Positions 39,801-51,900 are shown, counted from the first letter of the stretch. The stretch: DNA of 64,000 bases from Dimorphilus gyrociliatus (GCA_904063045.1 CAJFCJ010000002.1:2068422-2132421); one strand, 5' to 3'. The notes: generated by a model not told the origin, from the sequence alone. A program made the numbers and translations.

Positions 39801-40657
39801 TTGTATGAACAAAAAAGAGAAAAAGAAATATAGAAGAAGAAAGTATTCCTCACATTTATTTGTTTTATATCTATCATTATATGCAGTATATTACTCTTGA
39901 GCACGTATATCCAAAGAGATTTATAATTTTATACCTTTTTAAATGTGTACCGTGAGTATAGGTGTATAAAATTTTATAAATAGATTCTGTATCTTATTGA
40001 ATACATTGATATGTGTACGTCTTTTGTAATTAGAAACATTGGCTGGCTCATAGACTATAAATAACACTTGTAAGTGATGAGAACTATAGAAGAGAGCCAT
40101 TTAGTGGATTTATCTTTAAAATAGTAGAATCAAATATGATATGGAAATTTAAAACGGAATGAACTCTTTTCCAGGGTATACGCTATATAGTTATCTAACC
40201 GTGATTATGATTGTTCAATACAGATAACTCGACGACCTTATTTTTTAACATGTAAATGTTCGTTTTACTAAATTAACTAAAATTTAGTAGTGGTAGTCTA
40301 TTAAATCTGTTAACTGTACAAGATTTAGACAAACCTGTTGGAGCACTGTCGTATATCCTAAGATCATAAGCTCCTGAGCATCGATAGTTAGCAGCTGTTC
40401 CATTATCCCAAACAACAACAACTTCTTCGGGAGACTCAAAATTTCTAACTGTTCCAACATGACCTATATGTGGTTCGTAAAATTTTGTCAAATTATTTTG
40501 GCTGATTCATCGACTGAGTCAAAAAATTATAAAGTTTACCTTCTCCACCGTCCTGTTTCGCCCACTTCCAATCAGGTCCTCTCATAACGCGAGCTCCAAC
40601 GCCTTCCATCATATTCACTCGGACTACTCTACTACTTCCATTACTATTACTTTCCAT
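25595..40657 (-). CDS. MIB1: Mind bomb 1 E3 ubiquitin ligase, 16 exons over 15 kb
   Basis: Exons on the minus strand: 40657-40540, 40463-40335, 35273-35102, 35026-34792, 34424-34358, 34170-34037, 33967-33891, 33405-33222, 33134-32987, 32815-32370, 32266-32115, 27012-26939, 26871-26225, 26162-26084, 26014-25815, 25735-25595. They join to exactly 1000 residues (human 1006). Domain order is that of MIB1: MIB/HERC2 domain (about 18-78), ZZ zinc finger (about 85-131), second MIB/HERC2 (about 150-218), REP region, ankyrin repeats (about 430-770), then three RING fingers near 818, 865 and 957 (last one [20 protein letters not shown]). Three RINGs separate it from MIB2. It ubiquitinates Delta/Jagged ligands, driving endocytosis in the signal-sending cell for Notch activation. 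All zinc ligands seem intact. Introns 2 and 11 are about 5 kb each, against tens to hundreds of bases elsewhere; intron 2 hosts two other genes. Confidence 0.97.
29679..29688. promoter_or_regulatory. GTCACGTGAC palindrome (M-box / bHLH-Zip site)
   Basis: A perfect ten-base palindrome matching the preferred site of MITF/TFE, USF and Myc-type bHLH-Zip factors, in the CpG-rich centre of MIB1 intron 11. Confidence 0.3.
29920..29931. promoter_or_regulatory. TTGCATATGCAT palindrome (POU dimer MORE-like site)
   Basis: Matches the POU homodimer MORE element ATGCATATGCAT at 11 of 12 positions, about 230 bases from the M-box palindrome within MIB1 intron 11. Proximity of two palindromic sites suggests an enhancer, but it is only a motif match. 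Confidence 0.3.
30811..30849. repeat. TA microsatellite in MIB1 intron 11
   Basis: An uninterrupted 39-base TA tract, the only sizeable simple repeat in this 5.1 kb intron. Confidence 0.9.
35818..37266 (-). CDS. RING plus B-box protein, intronless, nested in MIB1 intron 2
   Basis: A 482-residue single-exon protein. The RING finger begins CGEC (Cys14, Cys17), continues with CSHTFCDYC and closes with CPSC (about 53-56). A B-box-like zinc module follows (about 71-110, from CLQH through [10 protein letters not shown] to HIGH). A helical, probably coiled-coil segment (about 125-175) comes next, then a C-terminal region of repeated beta-type units (about 230-482) resembling a propeller. This is TRIM-like architecture, so an E3 ubiquitin ligase is likely. 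It lies in MIB1 intron 2 on the same strand, 247 bases downstream of a paralogous gene. The C-terminal half aligns along its length with that neighbour (shared VNEDGIY/INEDGIY, STFS/STFT, LITCLS, TVWLYKG). The ATG at 37264-37266 is followed immediately by a second Met. Confidence 0.85.
   Translation of the reverse strand: MAMSNNFSQSTLKCGECFMEWKASSPTNFICSHTFCDYCLKRYMNSDSTGLCPSCKESKVPADDTEARALCLQHLVEINYICLNCDYRLACNICASISHIGHNIIDIANYARREDGLYPKLPDQSDVLSMQKSLVENSINEHFDQIIAYVNAEKRNLIEILENSYVNYQNAGINPGEDMKRSEMVFNFKPGTPGSVLDTKITGELYISGSLVQARDGFRNLGAFVNSRQMDFKKCDSVFINEDGIYNVDSKRQVTLSKTYSIKFTDFDGNVTKLYSTKSELGDLCVIKGEVYVHDITQGHIMLGLQSNEFIKQNISTFTVNLSHNGQVLITCLSEDKKTVWLYKGSKFIQAFQMQSSVKNLLPTKSGDVLIETHVNDPKFFNILSTKRTSISLYSSTTQKQLKEFKTSVQTFSIYPTMDGGFLIYSQSTGKLIALDTDLQFRSSWEYPADKCYVFGPTYKQLDEFYIANCSKSKGLLCIYRK
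37514..38923 (-). CDS. RING-finger paralogue without B-box, intronless, nested in MIB1 intron 2
   Basis: A 469-residue single-exon protein from the ATG at 38921-38923. An intact RING occupies about residues 10-55 ([17 protein letters not shown]). The next 25 residues are polar and lack the Cys/His ligands of a B-box, unlike the neighbouring paralogue. A predicted helical coil (about 80-155) leads into the shared C-terminal beta-rich region, with [28 protein letters not shown] and [10 protein letters not shown]. It is likely a cytosolic E3 ligase; substrates are unknown. The two genes are tandem duplicates in the same orientation, both without introns, in a host gene that is itself an E3 ligase. 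A CRE and an E-box about 150-185 bases upstream suggest an independent promoter. Confidence 0.85.
   Translation of the reverse strand: MAESAISQNCSFCQLLLQEYNTVQSFSTCSHVFCSDCVLQIMASPKENITCPICLSESHLNQTHENESAKKHLREAVKDCPKAQRIQNAIKVLTDCKMTTVKNVESHFEKLTLRLQEEKQTILDSLENTQSNYSNYLIQLSQTKGQNSVDLSKELRRILNKETLNSMFYYREGCVEDISNAKIIGEVSVPDELFEKSPPALNDISSFIVKNTTTIPECTWFFVNEDGIYTVETIKNLFSSKTYKVNYLSFKTSKTETLYQTKNELGILFAINGEVFVHNVKNSCIHLGLNSGDVIEQKISTFSARMSSTKAILITCLSLDKQTVWLYKGKKLLDIFHLKERIESVFPTSKGDILIVKQRRKTVFWLFKTTESVIAIINRSTKEITNEFTTVQQKLFIQPTIDGGVLVLGINELKVYSLDSKLRVMSTFLLSSEPSFLCVPTHSQLKELYIGKISRGGGMVQKYSPLSLS
38924..40334. other. 5' part of MIB1 intron 2, no gene seen
   Basis: About 1.4 kb between MIB1 exon 2 and the first nested RING gene. 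Apart from the E-box/CRE patch it is AT-rich with short TA runs (about 39388-39407), and no exon with sensible splice sites is visible. Confidence 0.5.
39073..39108 (-). promoter_or_regulatory. E-box and CRE upstream of the nested RING gene
   Basis: CACGTG at 39073-39078 and TGACGTCA at 39101-39108 lie in a GC-richer patch about 150-185 bases upstream of the RING gene ATG at 38923. Their spacing from that ATG and their position inside a MIB1 intron suggest that the nested genes have their own promoter. Confidence 0.4.
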
Positions 40658-40969
40658 ATTTAATAACGAGATCAGACTAAACTAAAATGATGGCTCAATT
40701 AATGCTAGGGTTATTTACATCACGACAAAACGAGAAATCGTGCGAGTTCTCTGATAAGTGGAGTGGCGCGAAACCGTTCACTAGTTTCTTTCTATAGGTC
40801 GTTTTTCACTCGATTAAGCCATTATTAATGTTTAATATTATATTCAAATGTCGGTTTTAATTATAAGAACTCATTTTTTAAACCAATTACTCGGCTGAGT
40901 GGTATTTAGGCTAGTAACCGGTTTTTTCTTCATATCGTGTCGCAGGGGTGATATTTCTAGGAAAATAAG
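40658..40969. promoter_or_regulatory. 312-base bidirectional promoter between MIB1 and CABLES
   Basis: MIB1 starts on the minus strand at 40657 and CABLES on the plus strand at 40970, so both 5' UTRs and promoters must fit in 312 bases. No TATA box is obvious. A GC-richer patch lies at about 40735-40790. Confidence 0.6.
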
Positions 40970-43900
40970 ATGGCTACCAGTAAATATCAGTCGAAACGAA
41001 GAATAGCTGCTAAAAATTTTCTATCAAATATAACATTGTGCGAACGATTCCCTAAAATTGATTTGCTTACGGGTAAACCCCAGGAACTGTGTTTAAAGCT
41101 CGACACGAACAAGAATAACGATGATAACGCACTTAAGCAGAGCGATAATGCAAGAAATTTAGTTAACATTCAGGATAAAGAATCAAAAAGCTTAATCAAA
41201 AGTGAGATAACAATTGATACAGAAAAGAAAATCGATACCAAAGTGAACGAAGCCGAAAATTTCCGTAATCAACCTGCACCTATAAATATTGCAAAGTATG
41301 GAATAGGGTTTAGTTTGAATTCAAACGGCTGTTTTTTAACATTTAATTTATAGGCATGAGGAAAAAGATTATCCGAAAAAAGACAAAATTCCCAATAAAC
41401 GTATTTTAAAACACAGTGTATCGCTAAATGAAGAAAGTCAATGCCTTCAAGAAGCAAAAGAAATTTTAGGTAAAATTTTTTGAAACGTCAGCAGTATTCG
41501 TTATTGTCTTTTTACAATAAAATCATTTTGTTCAACAGCTCCCTATAATTCACGAAATCGCCATTTATCTACATCAACGTCAACAAGTTCAACAGACTCT
41601 TCTAAACCTGTAAATAGATTAAGATCGTTCAGAAATGGACCATATACGTCTTCCAGTAGAGCACCAAAACGGTGAGTTAGCTATTCAAATGACGTTAGCT
41701 TTCCTCTCTTACAAATTTTCTATTACTTTTTATAAACAGAATAACCATCGTTACTGCAAATCGTTGTCCCCTTATTTTATTATCAGTTTTACCCTACACA
41801 AAATCTTTAAGGTAAATTTAATATTTTCCTAAGAAATTAATTAAATGTTCCCATCAATAAATATTTATTAAATTAAATAGAGACGGTAACCAAATCGATA
41901 GTTCCCGGAACCGAAATCACTCCGATTCACCAACCAGTAATCCTTTAGGTGTTACGTGTTTGTCGTTGGCGGACGAGGGCCAAGTTAGTATTTATATTCC
42001 CATATTTTTATTTGTTAAAACTAAATATAATATAAATTATTCGAATGTTTTTCAATTAATATTTTTTTTTCTCTTCCTCCGTTTCTCTCTTTCTGTACAC
42101 TCTATTTAGGAAATATCTTATAGTAAATATCTAGTACCATCCACCAATAAGAAGGTTAAAAAGATATCTTGTCAGAAAGCGTACGATGGACTTAGTCTTT
42201 CCGCACCACATGGTTCTCCAGGTTAGTTACGAATTTCTATATTAAACTATAATTTAATTTCTTCTATGTTATTTTATAATTTTCCAACTATTTTATGACG
42301 AAATGTGTGATATTAATGTTTTCGTACAACGCAATTTAGCTTGGTCTAATTTACCAACTAAGGTCAAGTGCGGCCCTTGTTCTTCTAATTATCATCGATG
42401 TTTCTCTGATGAGCAAGCAATTAGAACGGATAAATTATTCAATAGTTTGAATGTAAGCAGCTTGTGCTCATCATGCGGATCAGTCTTGAGTAAAAAAGGT
42501 TATTTAAATTCGATCGTTAATCCATATTTAAAAGTTGAAAAAAATATAAATTTAACCCTATTGTCGTTCTTACGCACGAATCAAAGCTTTATTGTTCTAG
42601 ATAATTTTTCCTCTTATATTCATAAATTCGGATATTTGACTATTGAAATTACCCTCCTCCGTCCGAAAACTTTTTAATATTCTTTCGTATAATACATGTA
42701 TTATTGAAAAAGGATTTAATAATTGATAATTAAAATAAAGCTTCTTCTGTCATGCTCTCTACCTATATATACTGTAATATATTTATATGTATATATAATT
42801 TTTCACCAGCTATTGCGCTATTCGTACTGAATTAGCATTGCCATTATTGAAATATCAATTATTTTGATCTATATTTAAGATAAGAGTCTTTATTCTACAA
42901 TAAAATAAGATTATAATATAAATAGTATCGTTGTCGTTGTTCAAACTATTTTAAATAGAAGTGGAAAATTTATAATATCTCTTTACCTTTATATTTCATT
43001 TTAAAAAATACAGTAATCCTTTTAATTTATTCAAAAAAAAAATTAACATATTTAATAAACATAAAAGGGAGGGGAGGGGAAGGGAGAGGGATAATTAAAA
43101 AAATGTTAAATATCCATATTTTTTCTTCTTTTAAATAGTCAATGTATCCATCCTTTCACCTATTTGTTTTTTTTTTAAATTTTACTTGATTTTATCAACT
43201 TTTCCAATCACAAAAAAATTTAGCAAATCTAATTAGTTACTGTTTGTTTGTTTGTTTTTTCTTCTTCTTCTTCATTTTTAATATTAAAAATCTTATTCAA
43301 TATTTTTTTTTCTATCATATATGTATAGTAAGTAATACAGACATTGGATAGTTGAGACAATGTAATACAGTATTTACAATTGATATACTGTTGTTTTTTA
43401 AAAATAAAAATACAGTATTGTAACTATTGTATTTAATATATTTAGAAAGAGAACTAAGTACTAAAGATATTTTTATATCTATATTTTTGTCATTAGAAAA
43501 ATTACAAGTACATTAGTAAACATTATTCGTTTCTTTCACTTTTTTCATTTCAGTTGAGAAGTCAATAGGTAAAAAAATCTTTTATATATATATATATATA
43601 CATATTTATTTTTTTTAAAAAAAAAGGAAAGAAAGATTTTTAGTTTCTCTCTTTTTTTTGCTTTACATTATTTCATTAAAAAATGAAAATCAAATTTTCA
43701 AGAGACTTTACTTTTTTTTCTTTTTAATGTTTTGGCTTAATTTCTGACTTTTTTTCTAAAAACTAAATGAATAGAATATTAATATTATTAAATAATAATA
43801 TTTATAATAATTAATTAATGAGTCATATGTTTAATGTTTTAACTTTTCAATCTAACGCATCAATCTAATTCAATTTGTCTGTCTCTATCTATATATTTTC

Positions 43901-45396
43901 GCCCTCTTATTATAGTTTTCTTTAGCTCTCCCACTTTATTTTATATAGCATGTATGCAAATATATATATATATGCATATATATGTATTTTTGAAACGGTA
44001 TACATATGTATACATTACTATTTGTGTACGCTAAACAGATAATTAATCTCTTTCTTACGCACCACTTATGAATAACTATATCTATCTTCCCTTTTCTCTC
44101 ATATAATCTATCTATCCCTTATTTTAATCTTTTTTTTGTTTTTGTCGTTATCCTTTCTTTCTTAAATCATATATAATTTGCGTAGATTATCCCTATTCTG
44201 TTCATCCGTTTAAATGAACAATTGTTTATATTGTATCTATGCACTCTTTCAATCTATTCTTCTTCTTCCACTTTTTCTTCCTTAATTTATCTTAAGTACA
44301 TTAACGTGTATAAACTCTAGTTTATAACGATATTTATAGATTATTTCGATGCCGGAACGGATATGTATGATCCACTGGCGCTCGACGATCCGGAATTAAG
44401 ATCGGGGAAGCATAGAACCGTTATGACATTTACGTCTTTTGTGGTAATGTTTCATTTTCTATATGGAAAAAAAATGATTTATTGGGCTTTTTTATTTATT
44501 TTTTCCTTTTTACTTTCACATGAATTGATTTCTATCATATTTTCCTTTCCTAGATGTCAACTATCGATTATGTTAAACCTGGCGATTTGAAGAAAGAGTT
44601 GAATGAAAAATTTCGTGAAAAATTCCCTCAGATTCAATTAACTTTATCAAAATTACGTAGCCTAAAAAAAGATATAAAAAGAATTGCCATTAACGAGGTT
44701 TTACTTGTTTTTATTTCAATATTTTTTTTCAGTTTTCTCTTTTGCAAATGCTTTTATCAATATAAATTATATGTGATAACAGTGTCAGCTTGATTTATGG
44801 GTTGTAGCTCACGCTTACGTCTACTTTGAGAAAATTATATGGAAAGTTTGTATTCTATTTTGTTTCTTTCTCGTTACAGTTTCGCATAGATATACAATTT
44901 TCTTTTTTTTTTCCACCCCCCAACCCCAATAGGGCTTAATTAATAAACCTAATCGTAAATTGGTCGCTGGAGCTTGTTTAATGCTATCGGCAAAGATGAA
45001 TGACGTTAAAAAGGACACTCTTCTATGTCTTGTTCATGTAAGCCTAATCTATTCCAAAACTAGTCTATCAGTCAGCTTTTAAGTTTTTAAGAGAAGGAAG
45101 AGGGGGAGGAGGGGGAGGGGTAAGGAGAAATAAGCCCTCTTATTCTAAAATTAAAGCTATGGCACGTCTTTGCATAATTTCTTTCAAGCAGACTGATAGA
45201 AGTTGCAATTAAATTGATTTTACTTAATTTATTCTGTGATTAATGTTTATATCAGGAAATTGAAGAAGTATTCAAGCTCTCCCGTAAAGATTTATTTACA
45301 TTCGAATTGGCAGTGATCATTTCGTTGGAGTTTTCATTATTTATACCAGATTTGGAAATATATTCCCATTATCAACGCCTAGTCTACGCTTCTTAG
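40970..45396 (+). CDS. CABLES: CABLES (CDK5 and ABL1 enzyme substrate) cyclin-box protein, 11 exons
   Basis: Exons: 40970-41295, 41354-41469, 41539-41671, 41881-41983, 42110-42221, 42340-42498, 44340-44443, 44554-44697, 44789-44845, 44933-45037, 45256-45396. They join to 499 residues. The C-terminal cyclin-box region is unmistakable: [65 protein letters not shown] and a final HYQRLVYAS. The N-terminus has the short [13 protein letters not shown] motif, resembling the R/K-rich AALSFL motif of CABLES. CABLES proteins link cyclin-dependent kinases (CDK2, CDK5) with tyrosine kinases such as ABL and restrain proliferation. The central part is Ser/Thr-rich and poorly conserved. Exon 6 carries Cys pairs (CGPC, CSSC) and has two possible donors; 42498 keeps the frame with exon 7, whereas 42452 would not. 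CABLES1 and CABLES2 cannot be separated. Confidence 0.92.
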
Positions 45397-46746
45397 CGTT
45401 TCAAATTACTGTGCTCACACTAATTCCTGCTGATTATTAATAATTTTTTTTCTATATTATAAGACTATTATATATAATTATTATAAAAATTATTTTTTTT
45501 TTCTTTTGACAAAGTATTTTGACTGCATTTTTTTTGATTGTTAACTTTTTTTTTTTAAAAAAACAAAAAATCGAAAAAAAGAAAAAAGACAGAAATAGAA
45601 GATTTTAGTGGATATTTTCACGAAGATTTTTTGTTTAAAGTATTTAAAAAATATATATATATATATATATTTGAGAAAAGAAAAACTAGTAATTTTTTTT
45701 TCAAATAAAATTGTTTTACTTTTAAAAAATTTTTCTATTTTCTCACTTCTATTTCCTAGCTTTATCTTCTTTAAATAACATTTTTACTCTGTAAGAAGAG
45801 AGAAACAGAGAGAGAGAGAGAGAGAGAGAGTGAATGGAATAGAAATGAATAAAGGAAAGAGGGACGCATGCGTGATATTATGTAAATATCTGCAGATTTA
45901 ATAATTTAAGGCTAACGTGCCATTCCTCGATCTTTTGTATATCTATTTATGAACAATGTCACCAATTTTTCCAATTTACTTTTATTTAACAAAAGAAAAT
46001 CATACTTTCGTTATTAATAAATCTGAGCATAAAATAATAAATAATGAAGATGGCATTGTAGTAATTTTATATTCTCAAGGTTATACAACTATTTTAATAG
46101 CGGTATTGATATTTTATATAAAGGTTAATAATTACAAGCCTACTAAATATATATAAATATTAAAGGAGAAAGATTGGACTGATTGGAAAAATGTAACTAA
46201 TTAAAATAGACATCTGAATCTATTTTAGTATCTAATTTCAAAAAATAAAAGTTAGCATTGCAACGCTTTATGAATACGAAAACCAGTGTTAGAAAATTAA
46301 TTACAAGTTGACAAAAAACAGACTATTTCATTTCCAGATCAAAAAAGAAAAAAAAACGTCCCCCAGATACTTTTTATTTGTCAATCATAAATCATTTTTT
46401 TTCTACTATTCTATACAATTCTACTCTTTCTCTCTTTTTCATTTTAAATATACAAAAATATATACAATATATATATGTTTTCCTCTTCTCTCCTCCTCCT
46501 CCTTCTCCTCCTTTTTAATAAAGATGAAACATGCATTTAAACAATCAAGGAATTTGTCTAAATAATCAATGTATTTTTTGTATCCAACATTATAACATTT
46601 ATTAAGTAAATATACTATTTAATACAAATATATACATACATTTATGAATGCAATATGTATAAATTTATATTTAATAAATGAACGAAAAAATAAAACAAAC
46701 TAATCAAAGTAACAGTTTTTCCCTAATAGCAGTGGAACAATTTCGT
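45397..46746. other. CABLES and PSKH1 3' flanks
   Basis: About 1.35 kb between two convergent genes. It is very AT-rich with homopolymer A and T runs, a TA run (45652-45670) and a GA repeat (45811-45829). Short frames near 45956 and 46308 are low-complexity; I see no gene. Confidence 0.6.
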
Positions 46747-48907
46747 CTAGGACGAAGAGGATGCAGGTGATTTTGCTGGAGTATTTGTCCGGCTACTCAA
46801 GCTTCTTATTTCAGCTCGAATTTGCGGATCTCTGTGAAGAGCGTCTATCTCTTCGGGTAGTACGTGTCTATGCTCAGATCTTAATGATTTGGCCGATTGT
46901 CTAGATGTTGCAGATTTTAACGAACTTCGCGTCGATTGTCTTCTCAAGAGGTTCTGACTGATTGTACGATGCAAGTTCTTATTGCTAGCTGTTGCCGCTT
47001 TGGACATGATCCACGAATGTTTTAATGCTTGAGAAGCAGTCATCCGGATATTAGGATCGACGAGTAGAAGATTATCTATAAAATCCTTAGCCTCTTCCGA
47101 GACGTCTTTCCAATACTGCCGATAGGAAAAATAAGAATATTGATTATTATTAAAAAGAAAACAGAGGATATTTTGAGAAGAGTTGAAGAAGCACATTTGA
47201 AAAACACTTAAAAACCATTTGTAATTAATTATTAGAGTGAAAAATTTGTTATCATTTAATTTTCGACCTATAAAGGATTAAAAGAAATGAATTATGCATT
47301 TTTAACCGCCCACCAGAATGGCGTCTATCGATTATGACAACGTTTATTCGGTGACGCCAGTCAACGTGTTGTGACATGGAAGATAAAAAATTGAGTGTTA
47401 TTGAGTAATTCTTTTCTCTATTAAGAGATTTTCTTATTTTCAATTGGAAAGAGAGAAAGTTACAAATGAATATGAAGATATATATATATATATATGAATG
47501 AATAACAAGCATATATGATATATAAAGTTTATATTATAATTTATATTTATGTACGTATATAGTCAGTATATCAATTACAACTATGTAAATTTACTTTTTC
47601 ACCTTCTTGGGTGAAAATCTGCTTTAAAAAAAAGCGTCTAATTAAAAGTGATAATGAAATCTCTCTATTCCAGGAAATCCAAGATCTTCATATACTCCCA
47701 ACAATTATTCTATCGATAGAAAGAACAATGCGAACATTATTATATAGCTGTGCTATATTTTATATATATATACAGTATACAGTATATATAGTGTCTACTA
47801 CTTTTGGAAAACTAATAAAGTACTTTAGAATAAAATAATCAAAAATCCTGCAAATTGTCAAGTAGATAAAAAAAATCGAATCCTATTCATTTAATACATT
47901 TCATAAAGGATTTATGATAAAAGGTTACTTTTCTCTCTCTCTCTCTCTTTCTCTCTCTTTTTTTTTCCTCTTTAAAAAATAAGTGTCACGTGCTATTATT
48001 CAACAAATTAACATGTCATTTTTGAATGGTACATTATGTAGGTTAACAAAACATTTCGTACTTTTTCAATTTAAATTTCCTTTTTTTAATAGTTGCTTAA
48101 AAAGATAGAGGGGGAGGAAGGGGGAAGCTATTTTCTTTCTATCTTTCTTTCTTGCTTTCTATATTTTTCAGTGAAGGGGTGGGAGAAGGGGTGGAGCCGA
48201 GTATTTATCATGGAGCAAAGTAGTAAAGAAAGATGTAAAAACCTACAAATACTGTTTTTAAACTGCGTAAAAAAAAAGCTAAAGAAAGAGTTCAAGAATT
48301 CTCAACCTATCTATCTATCTATCTCTGTATCTTTTGCACTTGCCGTCCTCTTTTCCTTTTCTTCAAATATCAAATATACTAATTATACAATAACTGCCTA
48401 ATGTTGATTATTTTGAAGCGTAGAATTTTCAACCGACTCAGCTGCTTTATGACATTCTTTTAAAAGTCTAGACAAGGGTTCCGTTATCTCAAATGGAATG
48501 TCTTAGGCGTAGAAAGTCTATTTTTAAGTCTTTACTAACGCAACAACTAGGCCAAAAGAACGTCTGTAAATAAAAGACTACAATACCCTACCCTGGCGCC
48601 TGTCGTGACGAAACAATTTTTCTGAAGGGGCGTGAGACACGGGGAATTTCTAGCGCAACCTCCTTTTTTACCCTTCGATAAAAGGCAAAGAGTACCCTGG
48701 AATGATAATTTTTTTCATTCTCTAGATAGTAGCAGTCAACTTTTCTACAACTACTCATAAATCTATATCTTCGTTACAGAGCCATTAGCCCAAAAACGAG
48801 AGAACAAACATAGATATTAATACATAAATATAGACATTAGCAATTAATTTATCTTTTTTCTTTCTGCTCTTTCTTGTTATTATTACAGTTATACGCAATA
48901 ATAAAAG

Positions 48908-48963
<56 letters not shown>

Positions 48964-51900
48964 CGAGAGCAAGTTGTAAACATTGGCTATAGGTATAATT
49001 TATACAGTATTTTATATATATATAATAGGAGTGTTGAGTTAATTACACAGCTTTGTCCATTCAATAGAAAGTTATTCTGATTATTGTCCTAAAAGGAGAG
49101 AAAAACAAAGAAGGAAACCCTTCTACAATAACGTTTATTAATATATAATATTTGAATTTTTAAATCGTATTTATCCTATTTCTAATATTTTTATTTTAAT
49201 ATTTACAAACATAATTTCAATGTTTTTATTATTATTGTTATTTTATTATGAAATAATATTAAAAAAAAGTATAAGTATACGGACATATTTATATATAAAA
49301 TTTTTTCGATCAACTATACTATTCTATACAAATATTAGTTATCTTGGATTAACCAATATTAACTTTCTGATCTCTATCAATTCCTTGTATTTTCATTTAA
49401 AATATTGAACTTAATATTCTGTATATAGATTAGTAAAGGAATATATATATATATATATATATATATCTTAATAAATGAATGAGGGAAATGACGACTTTTA
49501 TATTGAAAAAGTCTGTGTTCCCTTTATTAATCTCTCTCTCTCTCTCTGGTAGGTGAACTCGCCGCCTCTATTATTATTGTTATTATATTTTAAAAAATTG
49601 AATATTTGGAAGGACACGCCCAAATTTTTCTTTTTAAGTATTCATATATTACAACTATCAGTACCACTTATAAAAAAAATAGTTGTAATATAATATTTAT
49701 AGATCTTCTTTATCTTTCAAAACTATTCAAATACCAGTTTTTCCGGGGCGGTAAGATGATAATATATATTAATATTTTCTTTAGCATGTAATTACTATAC
49801 GATTAATATAATTGTTTTTCTTACTAAATATTATTGAAATAAATAAAGTTAATGCTTCTTTCGTATCTTTCAAAATAAAAAAGATTAATTTCCATAAATA
49901 TTCTTTTGGTACAAAGAAAATATTGTTCGATTTTGTTCCAAATTATGGACAAGAAAATTGATAAATTCTATCCCTTTTTTTCGTTATATATTTTATTATT
50001 TAACTTTTTTTTTTAAAAAGAAAACTTTGTATACTAAAGACTTTAAATGATAGAATAAGTAAAGAAGGAAGTCGCCAATGTTGATAATTCAAGGGTGGGG
50101 CAATGAGGATTTTTTAGATTTTACACATTATATTACCTTATGATAAACTGATTTAAATTTACAGGAACCTATGTAGGAGGCTAAAAAAATAAGGACTGGA
50201 TCATTGATTAAATATTTAACTTTTGCAAAAAATATAGGCCTAAAACTTGCTTAACAATATTGTCAATCCATTTAAAATTAGACAGATAAAAAAGCGGATG
50301 TTTAACAGAGCTTTTTAGTTATTTTATTAGTAAAAGAAAACAAGAAATAACAAAAGATTTCCGCAAAATAAGTAAAGTAGAAGATAAGAGAAAAATCTTA
50401 ATATATAGGCTTAAAAAGTTTGTTATTCTTTTTTTATAAATAGTCCAAATATATATATATATATATATATAGTATAGTATTAGTGTATATATAGTAATTT
50501 TTAATTAATTGGTATTCAACAATAGTAAATATAGTATACGATTTTAATATAAAAGTTACTTATTGAAAAGCTCTCTATTTCATAGTAACATTATTAAAAC
50601 TAATAAGATTATCCTCTTTCTAATAGGTTCCCTTATAGATATTTAATTTTACTTTTTAACCAAAGAAAGAGGTCAAAAAAGGATACGTTTGCATAGCGAT
50701 TGCGTAGATCTCCGACGTAATTGAACACTACCGCCGTATTTATACAGCAAAGACCGCATTTACCCTGATCACTCTTCCTTTCAACCTTTTAAAAGGATTT
50801 AAAGAGTTTTCTTACAACAGGCTTAACCTATTTTCTTTTCTTTTTTTTTTAATTTTTTTAAAAAAAAAAAACTTTCTCCTTTTTTTTTTTTTGAAAATAC
50901 GTCAAATTATTGATTTAAGAAGAGAAGAGGAGAAAGGAAGTGTACCTATAATATACAATAACAAATTGGGAATCTTACCCCCACCCCGAAAGAAATATGA
51001 ATATGACACTTTCGTGGTAAAGTCAATAAGAATGAGTTTGTGAACAATTTCGATGAATGTAAACACAGTCTATTACGGTCAAATTGTCAACTGAGACGAC
51101 CTTAATTCTATTCCCTACAATTGGTATTTTATTTTTTATTTTGTTTTTTATTATTATTATTTTTCAGGGGCTGACCTACTTTTTATAATATTACTTTTTT
51201 TTCAATAAAGGATTGAGATACTGCCGCTATAAGTAATTGAATGAATTCAAACATTGCGCAGAGTGAAATTATATCCTTTTGTATAACTGTACAAGTATAA
51301 AGAACCATAGAGAAGTGAAAAAAAAACATGTTGGTATATATAAAAAGAATATATGGAATATTACCTCGCTCTTATATGAATATTTTCCTTTTAAGATGGT
51401 CTTATACAACCGTGACTTGTTGTCGTCATCAAACGGCATAGTCCCTGAGAGGAGTATATAACCGATTACGCCCACAGCCCACATATCCACTTGAGAAGTG
51501 TATGGTTGTTTAGCGAGAACCTCAGGTGCAATATACTCTGAAGTTCCGCATGTTGTATCCATGTGACTATCAGCGCTTTTTCTAGTTGAACTCAATCCGA
51601 AATCAGTTATTAAAATCTTTGAATCGCTACCCGGGTGATAATATAAAAGATTCTCCGGTTTTAAATCCCGATGAGTGATACCTGTTATCAATCATTTATC
51701 CAATTATCGTTGTTGATTTTATCATCATTAATCCGTTATTTTATACAAATTTTTGTAAATTAATCAAAGAAAATTGAGTGTAAAAAATATAATGTCTAAT
51801 AGTAGGTCAGTCTTCTTTCAATGGAGTAGACCAATAAAACTCAAAAGTAAAAATACATAAATCGTACTAACAGTAGCCAAAAATCGCTTAAAGAAAGAAA

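Noticed and set aside
42453-42677. Extended open frame after CABLES exon 6
   Set aside because: Reads through the donor at 42499. Only splicing from 42498 to 44340 keeps the CABLES frame; the remaining codons are low-complexity. The GTAAGC donor at 42453 is stronger by sequence but breaks the frame.
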